From Chrysomallon squamiferum (lineage: Eukaryota; Mollusca; Gastropoda; Neomphalida; Peltospiridae), in the NCBI GenBank assembly GCA_012295275.1, contig CM022670.1, positions 33,958,801 through 34,022,800 on the forward strand: a stretch of 64,000 bases of DNA, read 5' to 3'. The translations under genes and the position numbers were made by a program. Positions 40,379 through 53,261 of this stretch are shown in pieces. Under the pieces are notes generated by a model. It did no database searches, was not told the DNA's origin, and worked only from the letters and a program-made list of their open reading frames with translations. How positions within the stretch are numbered: the first letter of the stretch is position 1; each line of letters begins with the position of its first letter.

Positions 40379-41930
40379 CGTGTAGCGCGTGACTCTATAA
40401 AAAGTAAAAAAAAAAAAACAATAAAATATACAACAACAAACATCTCATAAAATAAATGCGATTAAAAGCTATTTTTAAATGATGGCTAAGTTGCATTTCC
40501 CATAATTGGTTTCAGTAATTAATATTGTAAAACAGAACCAGATGACAGAGCAGAAAAGTACAATAGTAAACTAGTTCGAGTAATTAATAAGGTAAATGTG
40601 AATCGGTTTCGTTTTCTGATTAAATATACGATACAGAATGAGGATGATAAAACGGGAGTTCTTGGCTAAATAACTGCGTCTACTGATGACCCTTTTGATG
40701 AAGATATATTCTTAGAAAGAACATCTACAAAGACATTTTAGTGATACAAAAGTTAATTAATTACACACACAGATAACACATTTACGAGTTCACCTCAATA
40801 ACGGCGTAAAGGTATTTTCTTCGAAGAACTTGACTTTGTCGTGTTACAATTTCTTAATTAAATTTCCTTATCATAACAAAATATTAATAAATCTTGGCTG
40901 TGTGCACTTTGATTTCATCTGCAGTAATATGAAGTTTTATTCTTCTCAGTCAGATAGGTCTCATTGCAATGAAACGTCTAAAACATTTATTACTAGAAAC
41001 CATCATAAACGATATTATTATTTGGTAAACATAAATTCAGTAGTTGTAAAACTGATATCAATATACTCTTCCCAGCAGTCAGTGGTGTTCATTATGAATT
41101 CTGGTCGTTGAACCTTCTGAACGTTTTATTAATGCTTTATAGATAAATGGCGATTCACTTTTCTAAAATAATGGCTACATGCTGGATTCATAAACTGCAT
41201 ATCAGTAATAAATATGCCATAATCACTGTCAGTATAATATATTAATGTGCATATAGTACCGTTGATTATATTTAGTATCTTCGTTCTTTGATCTGTTCCT
41301 CTTTAAAAATGAATTCAAAAACAGTCTACAAAAGATTTATATTTTGCTGTTCATAAATAAATGGTACAACGTTATAAAGCTACATATAATTAAATGATGA
41401 AAAAAATATGTTGTAAAAAAAAAAAAAAAAAAAAAAAATACCCCCCCCCCCAACCAAAAAAAAACATCCAAAAAAAACCTATCCCCACAAATATTTATCA
41501 TGATTTTTTTGGGGCCTGTAAAAGTCGTTTTAACAAACATCTAATAAATAAAATAAAAAAGAGAATACTTTTCCGATCTTTTTAATAATATATGAAATGA
41601 AGACTTATCAAGTTTATCTTGCAAATCACACAAGGTCGCGCACCCACATACACAAAGAAGAAAGAGAAAAAGAAAAAGAAAAAATCCTATTTAAATAATT
41701 ATTATACAATAACCCTTTTATTATAATAATTACTGTTATTGTTGAACCTTCAAAAATGGTGTCGTCAGAGTTATTTTACGTCAGGAATTGATTTCACCAT
41801 TGTATTTTTTTTTTTTTTTTTTAAAATAAAATGTGCTTATGTACCTACAATAGTTTCATTTCATCCGCAGTAATACCAAGTTTCATAATCATCATTAGAT
41901 AGTGAGTGGTCAACTGAAAAAACAACAACA
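38641..41930. other. Intergenic AT-rich DNA
   Basis: A-rich low-complexity DNA at 38884-39042, (AAT)n at about 39447-39486, TAC/GAT microsatellite mixtures at 39515-39603, a (TC)n tract at 40308-40375, and a poly-A next to a poly-C run at 41415-41452. No credible coding exon was found. Confidence 0.7.
40308..40375. repeat. (CT)n microsatellite
   Basis: About 68 nt of uninterrupted CT dinucleotides. The Arg-Glu open frame it creates on the minus strand is an artefact. Confidence 0.97.
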
Positions 41931-42765
41931 CTTCTGTAACGTTTATTTAATCCCAACCCTGTAGCGTTCGTTTATTTCTATTTCGATCTACGTAATGCTT
42001 ATTATTGTAACCCAGATCTATATTAAACGATTTAATTTTCGTCTAAACCATATAATGTTCGTTATTATAAGCCAGATGCATGTAAACACAAATATTTAAT
42101 TTAATATTATCCCATGACATGTAAGGTTTGTTATTTTGAACCTGATAAACTGTAAACACAACAAAAGATGCACTTATGATTATTATTTTAATTTTCTGTT
42201 AAGCCTCGTAATTTTCAGTATTATAAATCAGACGATTGGTAAGCATAATTATATTCAGTTTGAAACCATCCCAAGTTATCTAACGTTTGTTGTTATGAAC
42301 CACATTTTCTTGTAGACAGACATATACAAACTTAGTTTATCTCAAGCCATGTAACGTTTGTTATTAAAAATTGGAAAACTTTTGTGAACACAATAAAATT
42401 AATATTGAGTTACAAATCAAAAGATTAATTTCATCGTTTGTTATAAAGATCTAGATAAATTGTCAATAGAACACAATATGAATCAATATTTAATTAAATC
42501 TTTACCTCACGTCATGTAACGTTTTGAATTATGAACCAGATACAGTATAAACACAACAAACGATGACCTATAAACTTAATTTCATTGTTCGCCATGTAAC
42601 GTTCGTTATAACGAACCAGATACATCGGGAACAACAAAAGATGCACCAGTATTAAAGTTCATCGCAGTTCATTATTAGCTATAACAAGCTCCCTTGAATT
42701 AGATTTCGTCTAATGTGACATTCGTTATTATAAACCAGATTCAATGTAAACACAACACAAGATGG
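41931..42765. repeat. Diverged satellite-like tandem array near 42 kb
   Basis: About a dozen diverged copies of a unit whose core reads CATGTAACGTTCGTTATTAT, then GAACCAGATAC, then TGTAAACACAACAAAAGATG. Anchors occur near 41935, 41960, 41990, 42048, 42118, 42203, 42277, 42348, 42430, 42513, 42593 and 42711, mostly 60-120 nt apart. The most complete units are those at 42118, 42513, 42593 and 42711. No transposase or open frame is associated. Confidence 0.8.
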
Positions 42766-44343
42766 GGAAGAATGTGATGAGTTGAAATACAAGTCTTTCA
42801 CTGCGGTCCTAATAGGCTTCTTGTCATGTTGTAATATCCGGTTTCGTTTGTGTTTAACAAAAAAGCTTTTCTGTGTCATCTTCCAGACGCTGGTAATTCT
42901 TTTTGCATTGATCATCATTCAAAATAAGTCTTCTTGTCGTCGAAAATTATCTGAAATGAGTAAAAACGATTTTTATTGACATTTTGTCATAAAAAAGGAT
43001 TTATTCTGAAATGAATATGTCGCACAGTAAAACTGATTAATAAATCTGAAACAAAATCTGATAAGGTATTGGTTCTGTCATCGGTCTTAACGATGGATCT
43101 TTGTTGCACTGGTTTAAGATATATTTTAACAAACATAACACATCATCATCATCATCATCATCATCATCTGCATCTGCATCTGCATGTACACCTGTATACA
43201 AGTGGTCTTCAAATAAAGCGTTTGAAGATTTTCTCCCGCCTGTCACGGAACAATAGGTTGATGTTCACATTTCTGTCATCCCTGTCTCCACAACATATCG
43301 TCATGTAAGCAGTAGATGATGTCTCTGAAAGCTGTTCAAATGAACTAACTCGTTTGTCTAGAGAATACAGTTCACTACTATGAGTTGTCAGCCGAACAAA
43401 GAATGTTTTTACTTACGATGTACTCAGTATATTTTTAATATAATTTTACATATCTCCATGGATATGCTCGGACGGCAAATGATGGGCTACTCTTTATCAT
43501 TGTTGCAGCAAAGGACCTTTTACATGTACCTTCTCATAGACAGGAATTGATATTTCATAAATCAGTCATATAGCACTGGCTGTATTGGGAAAAAAAATTA
43601 GAGTACCTTCTACAGCGTTAATGTGACAGAGAATTAGTTTAAAAATATTAGCAGGTATTCCTCTTAACTCTGAATTGGAGTGATTTCAGAACCTTTCAGT
43701 CATAAGTGCCAAAATAAACAAATTAATAAAATGTGAAATTTTCTTGAGTGAAGTCAAACTGTCGAGAATCTGATCATTCATTCTTAATGTCATGCGATCA
43801 AACTGTGAAAATAATCTGACAAAGGAAATTTCCATACCATCAATTAATGAGCCAATTCAAAACGACTGGAGCGTTAAAAACCTTAGGACAGACTCCAATA
43901 ATAATAATAATCAACATCATAACTACAACAGCTGTGTTTAAACGAAATTAAACTATGACTCACATTTGTGTTTAAACGAAATTAACGGTATCAAATGAAA
44001 ACGAAATATATGCTAAATGGTAAAATAATTATGTCGAGTTTCACTGTCACGACATTATTAACATACATATATATGTGCGCTGTCATATTAACTATTTAGT
44101 GCAATTTTTGTCTGCAAGGTATGATATATCATTGATTTTTAAAACCAATATCAGCATCACACCTGAACACAAAGAAAACATCCGTCATAAGAAATAATGG
44201 AATATTCATGGCTCAGCAAGAATTGCCGAACCACTATGATATGCCAGACACAATTACAGATAGCTAACCGAGGCTTAGGAAGTAGGCAAAATGAACGATA
44301 TAAATATCTGGTTTGTTCATGAAATATACTGATATCAACGCGT

Positions 44344-44378
<35 letters not shown>

Positions 44379-44627
44379 TATGCATACACAAACATCTACA
44401 CACACACGCACATACACAGACATTTGTATACATATAAACACATATGCATACACAAACATACACAGACACACACACACACACACATCTAATCATATATAAA
44501 CTCATACATACACACCCAACCCTGTCTCTTTACATACATATGTGCAACTATGCCTGCATGCATAAACAATTATAAATATATAGATTTTTTTTTTAATAAA
44601 ATAGGAAAATTAAATACAAAATATGAA

Positions 44628-44630
<3 letters not shown>
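42766..44630. other. Intergenic DNA with CA and CAT microsatellites
   Basis: Includes (CAT)n at 43141-43170 and CA/CATA-rich stretches at 44345-44515. A non-repetitive, less AT-biased block lies around 43440-43560. No coding exon could be supported; the His, Asp and Cys-Val runs in open frames come from these repeats. Confidence 0.65.

Positions 44631-44700
<70 letters not shown>
44631..44700. repeat. (AAT)n microsatellite
   Basis: About 23 perfect AAT units. They create poly-Asn and poly-Leu open frames on the two strands that run into the adjacent real exon. Confidence 0.98.
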
Positions 44701-44738
44701 GGACATTCAGACTAGACTGTTGCCATGCTTGCACTAAC

Positions 44739-45016
44739 CTGTTGACGTTGTTGGTGTTGGGGTGTATCTTTGTCGATACAGCGTCAGCGGCAGATTTGTT
44801 CTCGGAGCGCGTTTCGCCGCCCTCCCGTTTTATACTCGCCACCGACGTCGTCGAAGCCACCGTGTTGTGTTCCACGTATGTCACAGTCGTGTTTGCCATC
44901 GATTCCGTGTTGGAGTCGAAGTCGTTGTAGTGCCACGTAGGTTTATCCCGTTTGGGTTTTTGTTTATTTGCAGGCTCACAAACATTAGGAACGTATTTGC
45001 TGGTATTACATCCCAT
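44739..45016 (-). CDS. First coding exon of an unidentified, probably dual-acylated protein
   Basis: On the minus strand an ATG at 45016 in good context (A at -3, G at +4) opens a 92-codon frame beginning MGCNTSK. Gly2, Cys3, Ser6 and Lys7 fit the N-myristoylation plus palmitoylation consensus of membrane-anchored signalling and scaffold proteins. The rest is hydrophilic, Thr/Asn/Ser- and Lys-rich with no recognised domain. The frame reaches a plausible donor, AACAG/GTTAGT, at 44739/44738; beyond it the frame runs into an AAT microsatellite, so splicing there is likely. A pyrimidine-rich acceptor-like site (CTTTCTTTCAG) ends at 45075, 58 nt upstream of the ATG, so an upstream non-coding exon is possible. 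The exon is GC- and CpG-rich. No downstream exon was recognised. Confidence 0.6.
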
Positions 45017-46060
45017 GATGGAAGAATTTATTAACAGATTTTTAATAAACTCACCAGTAAAAATAAACTGAAGTCTGAAAGAAAGGTCGAGACAACAGGA
45101 AACATCATAGAAAGTAAATATTTTTATATCGTTGGATTACATTTTCATAACTATTTTCTTTGCAGGTAGAACAAATAAAAACATTTTTATCTACAGCTAA
45201 TTTTGCAACATCATCACTATAACATAATGCTTCATATAAAACACGGAATGATAAATGTTTTCAACTTTGTTATTTCATAAATCAGTTTCGAATTTGTCAT
45301 CGCACAAAAAAGTTCAGATGGCAGTCGTGCAAACAAAACTTGCCAAAGTCTCCTTTAAGTAACTGTATCTTCATAGCTGTCAAGAACACAAGATTTACAC
45401 ATCATAACCCTCGTGACTCAGAATGGCAAACAAATTACCTCCTTCACTGAAACGTTCATTAGTGATTCACATTTAAGGAAGAAGAAGATGAAGAAAAAAA
45501 AATCTGCAATCATAATCACGAAACCGTATCAAGATACATCTGTCAAAAAATGTACAGTGACAAGAAGAAAGATTCTCTGTCGCTAATCGCTGAGCGGATG
45601 GTTATCACTGGTGCGCTTTAGGATATATGAATCGACCATTCAGCTTGAAGGGAGTGGTCATGAGATTTGCAAGTTTTCTTCGTGTTAATCACGGGAAGCC
45701 GAAATACCGCGATGGACCGCATCAATCGATAGCAGCATGTTTTTGAAAACGTGTCTGATGAACAACGACAATCAGACAACAAAGTCTTATATCTTTTGTT
45801 TCGCTCGGGTTAAAGCTTCGAGCCAAACAGATTGACTGCATAAACGAGAAATAAAAGCTATTCACCGATGCAACGATTTGAGTTATTAAGAGAGTGGAAA
45901 AACCCCTTTAACGACGGCATTGATCAGCCAGAGGGTTTACCAAACTCGTTTGACTGTTACAGACCAGTAATAGTATGTGCTTGTTGTTAATGTAAAAGAT
46001 AATTTTTAATAATACTGGAACAGAAATAATATCTAACGCGTTTTAATTAACTAAAAACAG
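45017..46060 (-). promoter_or_regulatory. Possible promoter or 5' region of the MGCNTSK gene
   Basis: The region upstream of the minus-strand ATG, especially about 45560-45980, is less AT-rich and more CpG-rich than its surroundings and contains no repeats or open frames. That fits a 5' UTR, promoter or conserved element, but no core promoter motif was identified. Confidence 0.3.
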
Positions 46061-46301
46061 TTAGTGATTACGTAATAATGAATGTAAACGAAGGCGACAT
46101 TACTGGTTATTTCGAGGAAAGAAAGAAAAAAGTGATGCTGTCTATGTAGCATTGTAACTGTAATTTGCTAATGGAAACACTGCTCGGCAAATCTCTGATG
46201 GCTTGAACTTTGCCACTGAAGACAAAAGACATCGCTGGTTGTTCGATCAGAACTGATTCTGCGATAAATGATAAAATGTCGTATTTTATTAACATCGTCC
46301 A

Positions 46302-46319
<18 letters not shown>

Positions 46320-46333
<14 letters not shown>

Positions 46334-46700
46334 TAAAGGAAGGGAAGAAAATAAATAAAATTTCATTACCAGTATGAGAAGGAAACAGTTCATCGTTTCA
46401 TCTTTTATATTTATGTGTTTAAGAAAATAATGTTTTATATGTTCTAATAATCTTACCGAAAAAAAAAAAAAAAAAAAAATACCAGTATGAGAAGGAAACA
46501 GTTCATCGTTTCGTCTTTTATATTTATGTGTTTAAGAAAAAAAAAATAATAAAAAAAAAAAAAAAAAAAAAAAAAATAAAAAAAAAAAAAGGGAAACAGT
46601 TCAAAAATTTCTGTGTTTAAGAAAATAATGTTTTATAGAAAAAAAAAAAAAAAAAATAAAATACAAACAATAAAATTAAATAAAATAAAAAAATAAAAAA
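46320..46700. repeat. Short tandem duplication with poly-A interruptions
   Basis: A segment of about 60-90 nt beginning TACCAGTATGAGAAGGAAAC occurs at 46367 and again at 46480 with one base change over its first 60 nt. A reduced third copy (GGGAAACAGTTC and GTGTTTAAGAAAATAATG) lies at 46591-46638. The copies are separated by poly-A runs. Confidence 0.85.
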
Positions 46701-46907
46701 GGGAAAAAAAAAGAAAGAAAAAGAAATGAAAAGAAAAAAGCATCCAAAAATAAAACCTGCATTATATTGTTCGATCAATGCTTTTTCGTAAAAGCTAATT
46801 TCTTAATAAAAAATAAGCTCTTCCTAAAAGAGTAAGGATGCAAAAACAAATTTCTGCTTTTAACATAATTAAATAATTGCATTTTCAATTTATATAACTA
46901 TTAGCTC

Positions 46908-46910
<3 letters not shown>

Positions 46911-46960
<50 letters not shown>
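46911..46960. repeat. (AT)25 microsatellite
   Basis: A perfect AT dinucleotide run. Confidence 0.98.
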
Positions 46961-46963
<3 letters not shown>

Positions 46964-48091
46964 TTATATGTTGTGTAATTTAACATAAATAATGTTTTAT
47001 ATGTTCTAATAAAACATATGAAAAAACGAATAAATCCGAATCAGTTATTCGCACAAAAAAAAACAAAAAAAAACACAAAATAAAATAACAATATAATATT
47101 TTTCAAAAATATAGAATAATTGTTTAATGAGCATTCAGACTAAAGGTCCATTTTTTGTTTTAGCACATCGAGCCATATTAAATTCTTTATTAATATACTT
47201 TATTTATAACAGTAAAATTTAACTAATTTTATTAATATTATTCGTAGTCCGATTTATCATAATTAGCCACCTTTTTTTAATATAAAATTAAATGATGCCA
47301 AAAAAGGTCACTATCAGAATTCATGAATGTGCCTACGAACTCCGAATAAAGGATTCTTCTTACTACTTTTCTAACGGTCACTGAATACATTTTGAAATAT
47401 AATATTATTTACGTAATATTGTCTTTTCTATTTATTCCCGTGGTGACTTTTTACCTTCTTTCTTTTTAATTATTATTAGATTATTGTATGTGTGGACAGC
47501 ATTGCAGTTGTGATCAAAGATCAGCGGCAGTTTATTCTTCAAAAAGGCACAAATATTTCTTTTGTTTTTCAAATTATAAATTGTCAAACAATTCGCTAAT
47601 ATTGGTGAACTTGATATGCTTATTTTTCCAGAGAAATGAAGCAATTTTCCTGTTTGAGTATCGTTTTATGATTCAATTGTTAATAAAGACAAAATTGCTA
47701 ACACAGAACAAGGAGAAACACCCGGTAAATAGCATTTCTGCGACTGATTATTTTGATACAAACTGAAAAAAGGTAATAAAAATTGGAATCATGGCACAAA
47801 AAAATATTGGTTTAAATATCTTTAGTCGCTTTATTTTTTTTTCTGAAACGAAATTGAGATTAGAAGTATAAAAAAAAATGATCATTTTGTTTTTGTTTGA
47901 TAAAAGAGAAAATGTTAACAATTGAAAACGATTCACTTAGATTATAACCGACATTTTAACCGTCATATAGATAGAGAAAATTTGAAGACAATTTTTTACA
48001 GGTAGCAAATCCAGTAATACAGTTAGAACCTCCCTTTATATGGTAATAAATGAAAAAAAATTAGAAAATCTCCAAAGCTAACACTTAAACT

Positions 48092-48179
<88 letters not shown>

Positions 48180-49220
48180 CAAAAATACGCTGTTACATTA
48201 ATACCAATTCATTACAGGCAGAAAATCAAAGACGAAAAAAATTTTAAAATACAATAAAAAAAAAAAAAAATAAAAATATTAATGGTAAAAAATATATTTT
48301 TATTTAATAAACAAATCAGAAAAATGCCAAGAGATGTCGCTAATTCAATGTTTATTTGCACTTTGATTTAGTTAAGCATTATGTTGTATTACTGAACCGA
48401 ACTGAACCTTATTTATACCTAGGCCTAGTCTACGGCATAGGAGGAAATATTCATTCAAAATTTAATATAATTACTACAACTATAATAAGATTATATAATT
48501 ATGTACATAATAATAAAAAATATATACAATATATCAATATATCAGCCAGATTGTTTGAAAAAATTCATGATTAGATTACAGAAAATAGGAAGTTTTCTAA
48601 GGACACCAGCTTTTTCGGAGTTAAAGAATTGATAGAACTTAAGAATACTTGGTTCAGATTGAAAGAAAAATGGTAAGTTTCTTTGATTCTTGAAAAAACA
48701 TACATGCAAATATATAATGAAACTCATCTCCGATGTCATTACACAATGGATGTATTGTATTTTCTATTGGTATTTTTTCCATCTTCCCATTTCAATAGGA
48801 AGAATATGATTTGAAAGTCTGAACCTCAACACCAGTATTTTCTTTCTATTTTTAAATAGTTTATAATCTGAAGCTTTGGAAGAGTTATCAATGAAAGAGT
48901 ACAATATTGTGAATACTGATCTATAAGCCTTGTGCTAATGCATGATTTTATCACAGAAACACGGGAGACACCATTGCACTGTGATAGCCACGTGTGTGCA
49001 CAGCCAGCATCATCGATAACAGATTTAACATGTTATATCCATTTGTGATTAAAATCTTCTTGCTAACGTCATTCAGTAATAGTTTGTACACTGGTAGTGA
49101 CAACTTAGACAACTTTCCCGTGATTATTCGATAGCACTAAATAATCATTTTTACTTTTACGGTAATACATACTGGATAATGTGCACACTCTCCATTTTAA
49201 TAAGTACAGTGGGGTAGATA
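46961..49220. other. Intergenic AT-rich DNA
   Basis: Unremarkable AT-rich sequence apart from a perfect (AG)n tract at 48099-48175. No exon could be supported. Confidence 0.7.
48099..48175. repeat. (AG)n microsatellite
   Basis: About 77 nt of uninterrupted AG dinucleotides. Confidence 0.97.
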
Positions 49221-49229
49221 GTTGACGTC

Positions 49230-49940
49230 TCTATCAAAGAATCTTGATCAGGGCGTCGGAGATGAATTTTCACCTCTACTAACACCAACACAACAGGGTC
49301 AATAGTCTGTTAATGAGTTATGGGCACTGATACAATATTTAATACTGTGATGCATGCTGTAAAATCCGTGGAACCATTTACCATTTTGAATTAATTTCGC
49401 CCCAAAATCCAATTCTCAACACTTAATCAAAAGCTTACTTGAAATCTATAAACGTACAAAAAGTGTTTTCTTCCGTGCTTTCACCATTTCAATTAGTCTA
49501 TATAATGTAAACATGTGGTCATTTAATCCTTCCTAAATCCTGCTTTATTTTCAGACATTATATCATTAGTTTCAATATGCAACTTTAATGTATTATTTAA
49601 CACAGCAGTAAAGAGTTTCCAAAGGCAAGTAAGTAATGTAATAGATCTATGATTTTCTGGATTATTTTTATCACCGTTTTTATAAATTAGCTTGATTATA
49701 TGAAATAACCACGAGTCAGGAAAAATACCCTTTTCAAACAGTAAATTTAGTAGTTTGACGTATACATGTATCACACCATCAACAATTTTCTTAATGCATT
49801 CATTAATCATATTGTCAAGAACTGAAGTTTTGTTGTTCGTGAGATATCTAACAACTATAAGTATTTCAGTTTCTAATACAGGACTAATTAGTAAACTGTT
49901 CCTGTTCGCCATAGTAGATACAATGAAATTATTAGCCAAT
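49230..49940 (-). mobile_element. Decayed non-LTR (LINE) retrotransposon, reverse transcriptase fragment
   Basis: A minus-strand frame of about 139 codons (49939-49523) carries reverse-transcriptase landmarks of LINE elements in order: a fingers region, FPDSW before a hydrophobic strand, NPENHRSITLLTCLWKLFT and SENKAGFRKD. Past 49523 the homology continues in other frames: a segment like DHMFTLYRLIEM, then FIDFK, and near 49250-49300 CCVGV and RGENSSP. The copy is broken by at least one frameshift and several stops, and no endonuclease or ends were found, so it is a dead 5'- and 3'-truncated copy. The motif style suggests a CR1/Jockey-like clade, but the exact clade is not determined. Confidence 0.85.
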
Positions 49941-50825
49941 CAATTATAAAAGCTTTTAGTGTGCATCTTTGTCTGTCTGTAATTCATTTGTTGAAATGTA
50001 AATAAAATAAAACAAAACGAAAAAAGCACCTAAAACCAACACCGCTCCAAAACAAAAACAACAACAACCACAAAACAAAAAAGCCCAACACCCCCTCCCC
50101 CCAAAAGAAAAATTCCAATAAAAACTCACAGTAAAGTATGTAATTAAAAATAATATTATTGGTTTCGAAAATATCCACTTTTTAATGAACTGATATATTC
50201 TTTACGGTATTTCCATCGGTATTTCCATTTTGTTAACTTTTTTCTTCTGGTCTGAGAAACCGTTGATTAAGTAAATTTCGTTAAATCTTTCTTTTTTTCT
50301 CTGAACATCCTACGTGATCTGTGGCATGAAACATATCTTCAACCTTCAACTAGAAGACGCGAAAAATCCAATTTTATTCTCTTGCTCTTCAGTTTAATAT
50401 TTCAAATTACTTACGCAATTGTTCTTTCCCTTTTTTCCCTTTGAACCATTACCAAGATGTTAGCAGAACTGAAAACATTGCCTTCTTTGATTTTAAGAAC
50501 TAATTTGGTATTTTTCGCACAACTACACAACTGATGGCCAAAACTCAGAAAGGCATTTTCAATGATTACTCCATTTTTCAAAACTGACATTTCAATTTTT
50601 CACCCCATAGAACAATGGTTCTGTTTCTAGTCTCTCTTGCAAATTAAGTTTTGCTTTTCATCATATTAGCGCAGTTTTCTGCTATTCAGAGATTTCCCAG
50701 TAATTTTCACTTATTTTCACCCCAAATTAGTGATCACTTTCAGCTCATATTCACGTGGGCTTCTGCTAGTGAACTGGTGAGAGAGATAGAGACACATAAA
50801 CACATACACACATATATATATATAT

Positions 50826-50828
<3 letters not shown>

Positions 50829-50892
<64 letters not shown>
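50829..50892. repeat. (GA)n microsatellite
   Basis: About 64 nt of perfect GA dinucleotides. Confidence 0.97.
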
Positions 50893-50895
<3 letters not shown>

Positions 50896-52214
50896 ATTCA
50901 ATAACAAAATTAATATTTAAAAAAGAAAATCTCTATTATTGCCAGTTGAAATTTGTTTTATGAAAATCAGTTTATTAATCTGGTGTTAAACAAACTTTTA
51001 TTCTTATTATTAGCATAACCACTCACTAACATACAGTTAGTATAATGGCTAGTATAAACTGAAAGTAAATTTATATACATTTTAATCGAGAATCTCTGAT
51101 TTGGCTCTGTTTAGTTTAGTTTATTTCAAAATCAGTTTATAACAGTTTTTCTTATGTTTTTTGTACAGAATAAAACAGAACAAAAACCTAAAAAAAATAA
51201 AAAAATAAAAAAAAGAATACAATAACTGAACTATGTGATATCGTTTATCTAACAGATATTATTGATCTGTTTCGCAACAAAGAAGGGTGGAGATGAAAAT
51301 GACGAATAATTTACTATAAATTATAGACAATAAATTAAAACGGGGATTATACGATACACATCCATATTGTAATAAATTATTGTTAAACATTTGCGAATGG
51401 ACAGATCCCTGTGCATTCAGTTGGCCAGCTACAGGAGAAAACCAAGAATCAATAAAAAATCATTAAACAGTGATCCGCCGGAAGGTGTCTGCTGACGAAA
51501 TGGAATTGTGGTCTTCACGTCTGCTTCGAAAAGCAAGCTGCTGAATTTGTGCAAAACTCTAACCGTGTAAATCACGCGTGACTTCCGGGAAATGCTTAGC
51601 AACTAAGGTAAGAACTAGTACAATTAGGATATTTAGTTATTGTAAACTGTAGCATGTATCGGCAGTTGGAATCGCTGTAATGTATACTTGCACATACCGA
51701 TGGTAGCTAACAGGTCATAAATCAATGGAAAGCGCGCGTAGATCGAGTCGATACAACTTTAATATCCACAAGGACAGCTAATAAGCATTTGCATATTGCA
51801 TTAACTGTCGTGTGAAGAAAGAAAAAAAAACCCCAGATAGAGTCGAAAAAAACCAAAAACTGAGTTCCTTGCTCGAAATAAATCGTTTTCCAACGACAGT
51901 TTTGCAGCGGATAATTTTAATCGATAGATATTTTACCCCGCTTTTAGTTTCTATGACGATTTGCAAGCCTCGGTGCATTAACAAAACTACTCCCTCTGGC
52001 TTTAATATCCTCATATATATATATATATAGTAATAAGAACATTTCAGTAAGTCATTATATTTAGATCTTATTATATATTTGTTACTGAGAATAATGTAAT
52101 TATGTATATGAACTTAGAAATTGTTTATTTATTTCAGCAAAATCTCTTCTTTTTCTCATTTGATACTGGAACATCATTGTATTTTAGTTATAGATACTTG
52201 TTTTATTCTACGAA

Positions 52215-52250
<36 letters not shown>

Positions 52251-52318
52251 TGTATGTATGTATATGAACATGAACATAACAATTTATAATAATCTTTAAA
52301 TGGAATTTACACATACGG

Positions 52319-52353
<35 letters not shown>

Positions 52354-53165
52354 AAGAAATAATAATAATAATAATAATAATAATAATTAAAACAAAAATA
52401 AAATAACAAAATACACTAAAACAACCTAACAAATACAACACAAAAAAGAAAAAAAAAAAAAAAAAGAAAGAAAGAATGAAGTACCACAACATCGAAGTAT
52501 TTGAGAAAACCTATATTTAATTAACTTATAAGAAACTAATTAGGAAGAAGTCTTACTTGTTACCTTCGAGAAATAGTTTTAAAAAAAAACACGCAAAAAG
52601 GTTCCTTTATTTATCCCCACAGAAAATATTTAAATAATCCTTAAGAAAGACAGTGAGGAGGAGATGAAGCAAAACAAAAAAAGTAAAAAAGGGGGAAAAT
52701 ACGTTATGAGAGAGCTAAAAAGATTCATTCATTTTTTAATCTGTGTGTGTATGTTTATAATTACTACAGACCGAGGAGTAGTGACCAAAACGAAATAATT
52801 CATTTCTAAAGTGCATTACTGAAATGAATCCCCACATTACTGTCTTGCCCAGTGACAGTGATTTCACTGCGGTTAACTAGTTTCGTTTTAATAAGGAAAC
52901 GGGGATCTGCTTCTCTTTCCTTGTTCATTATTTCCAAAGAAAAAATATGTCGCCTGTCAACAGTGTCCGTTTTATCGTTTCATTCCTGTATCAGTGGAGG
53001 ATTACGAGATCAAGTTTCTCCACTCTTAATGATGTCTGCTGCAGAAAGCTATTAACCAGAAAGATAAACTCTCGTATCGTACGCCTAGCTTGTACAGATA
53101 TCATTATATGTCATCTAGGGAAAATAGGAAATCCTCTCGTCTCTGAATCAGAAAAAATAAATACC

Positions 53166-53168
<3 letters not shown>

Positions 53169-53256
<88 letters not shown>
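53169..53256. repeat. (GA)n microsatellite
   Basis: About 88 nt of perfect AG dinucleotides, the longest such tract in the window. It produces an Arg-Glu run inside a spurious open frame. Confidence 0.97.

Positions 53257-53261
<5 letters not shown>

Noticed and set aside
43037-43308. His-rich and Asp-rich frames
   Set aside because: Produced by a CAT/GAT microsatellite.
44550-44930. Plus-strand frame with a long poly-Asn stretch
   Set aside because: It is the AAT microsatellite followed by the antisense of the better supported minus-strand exon.
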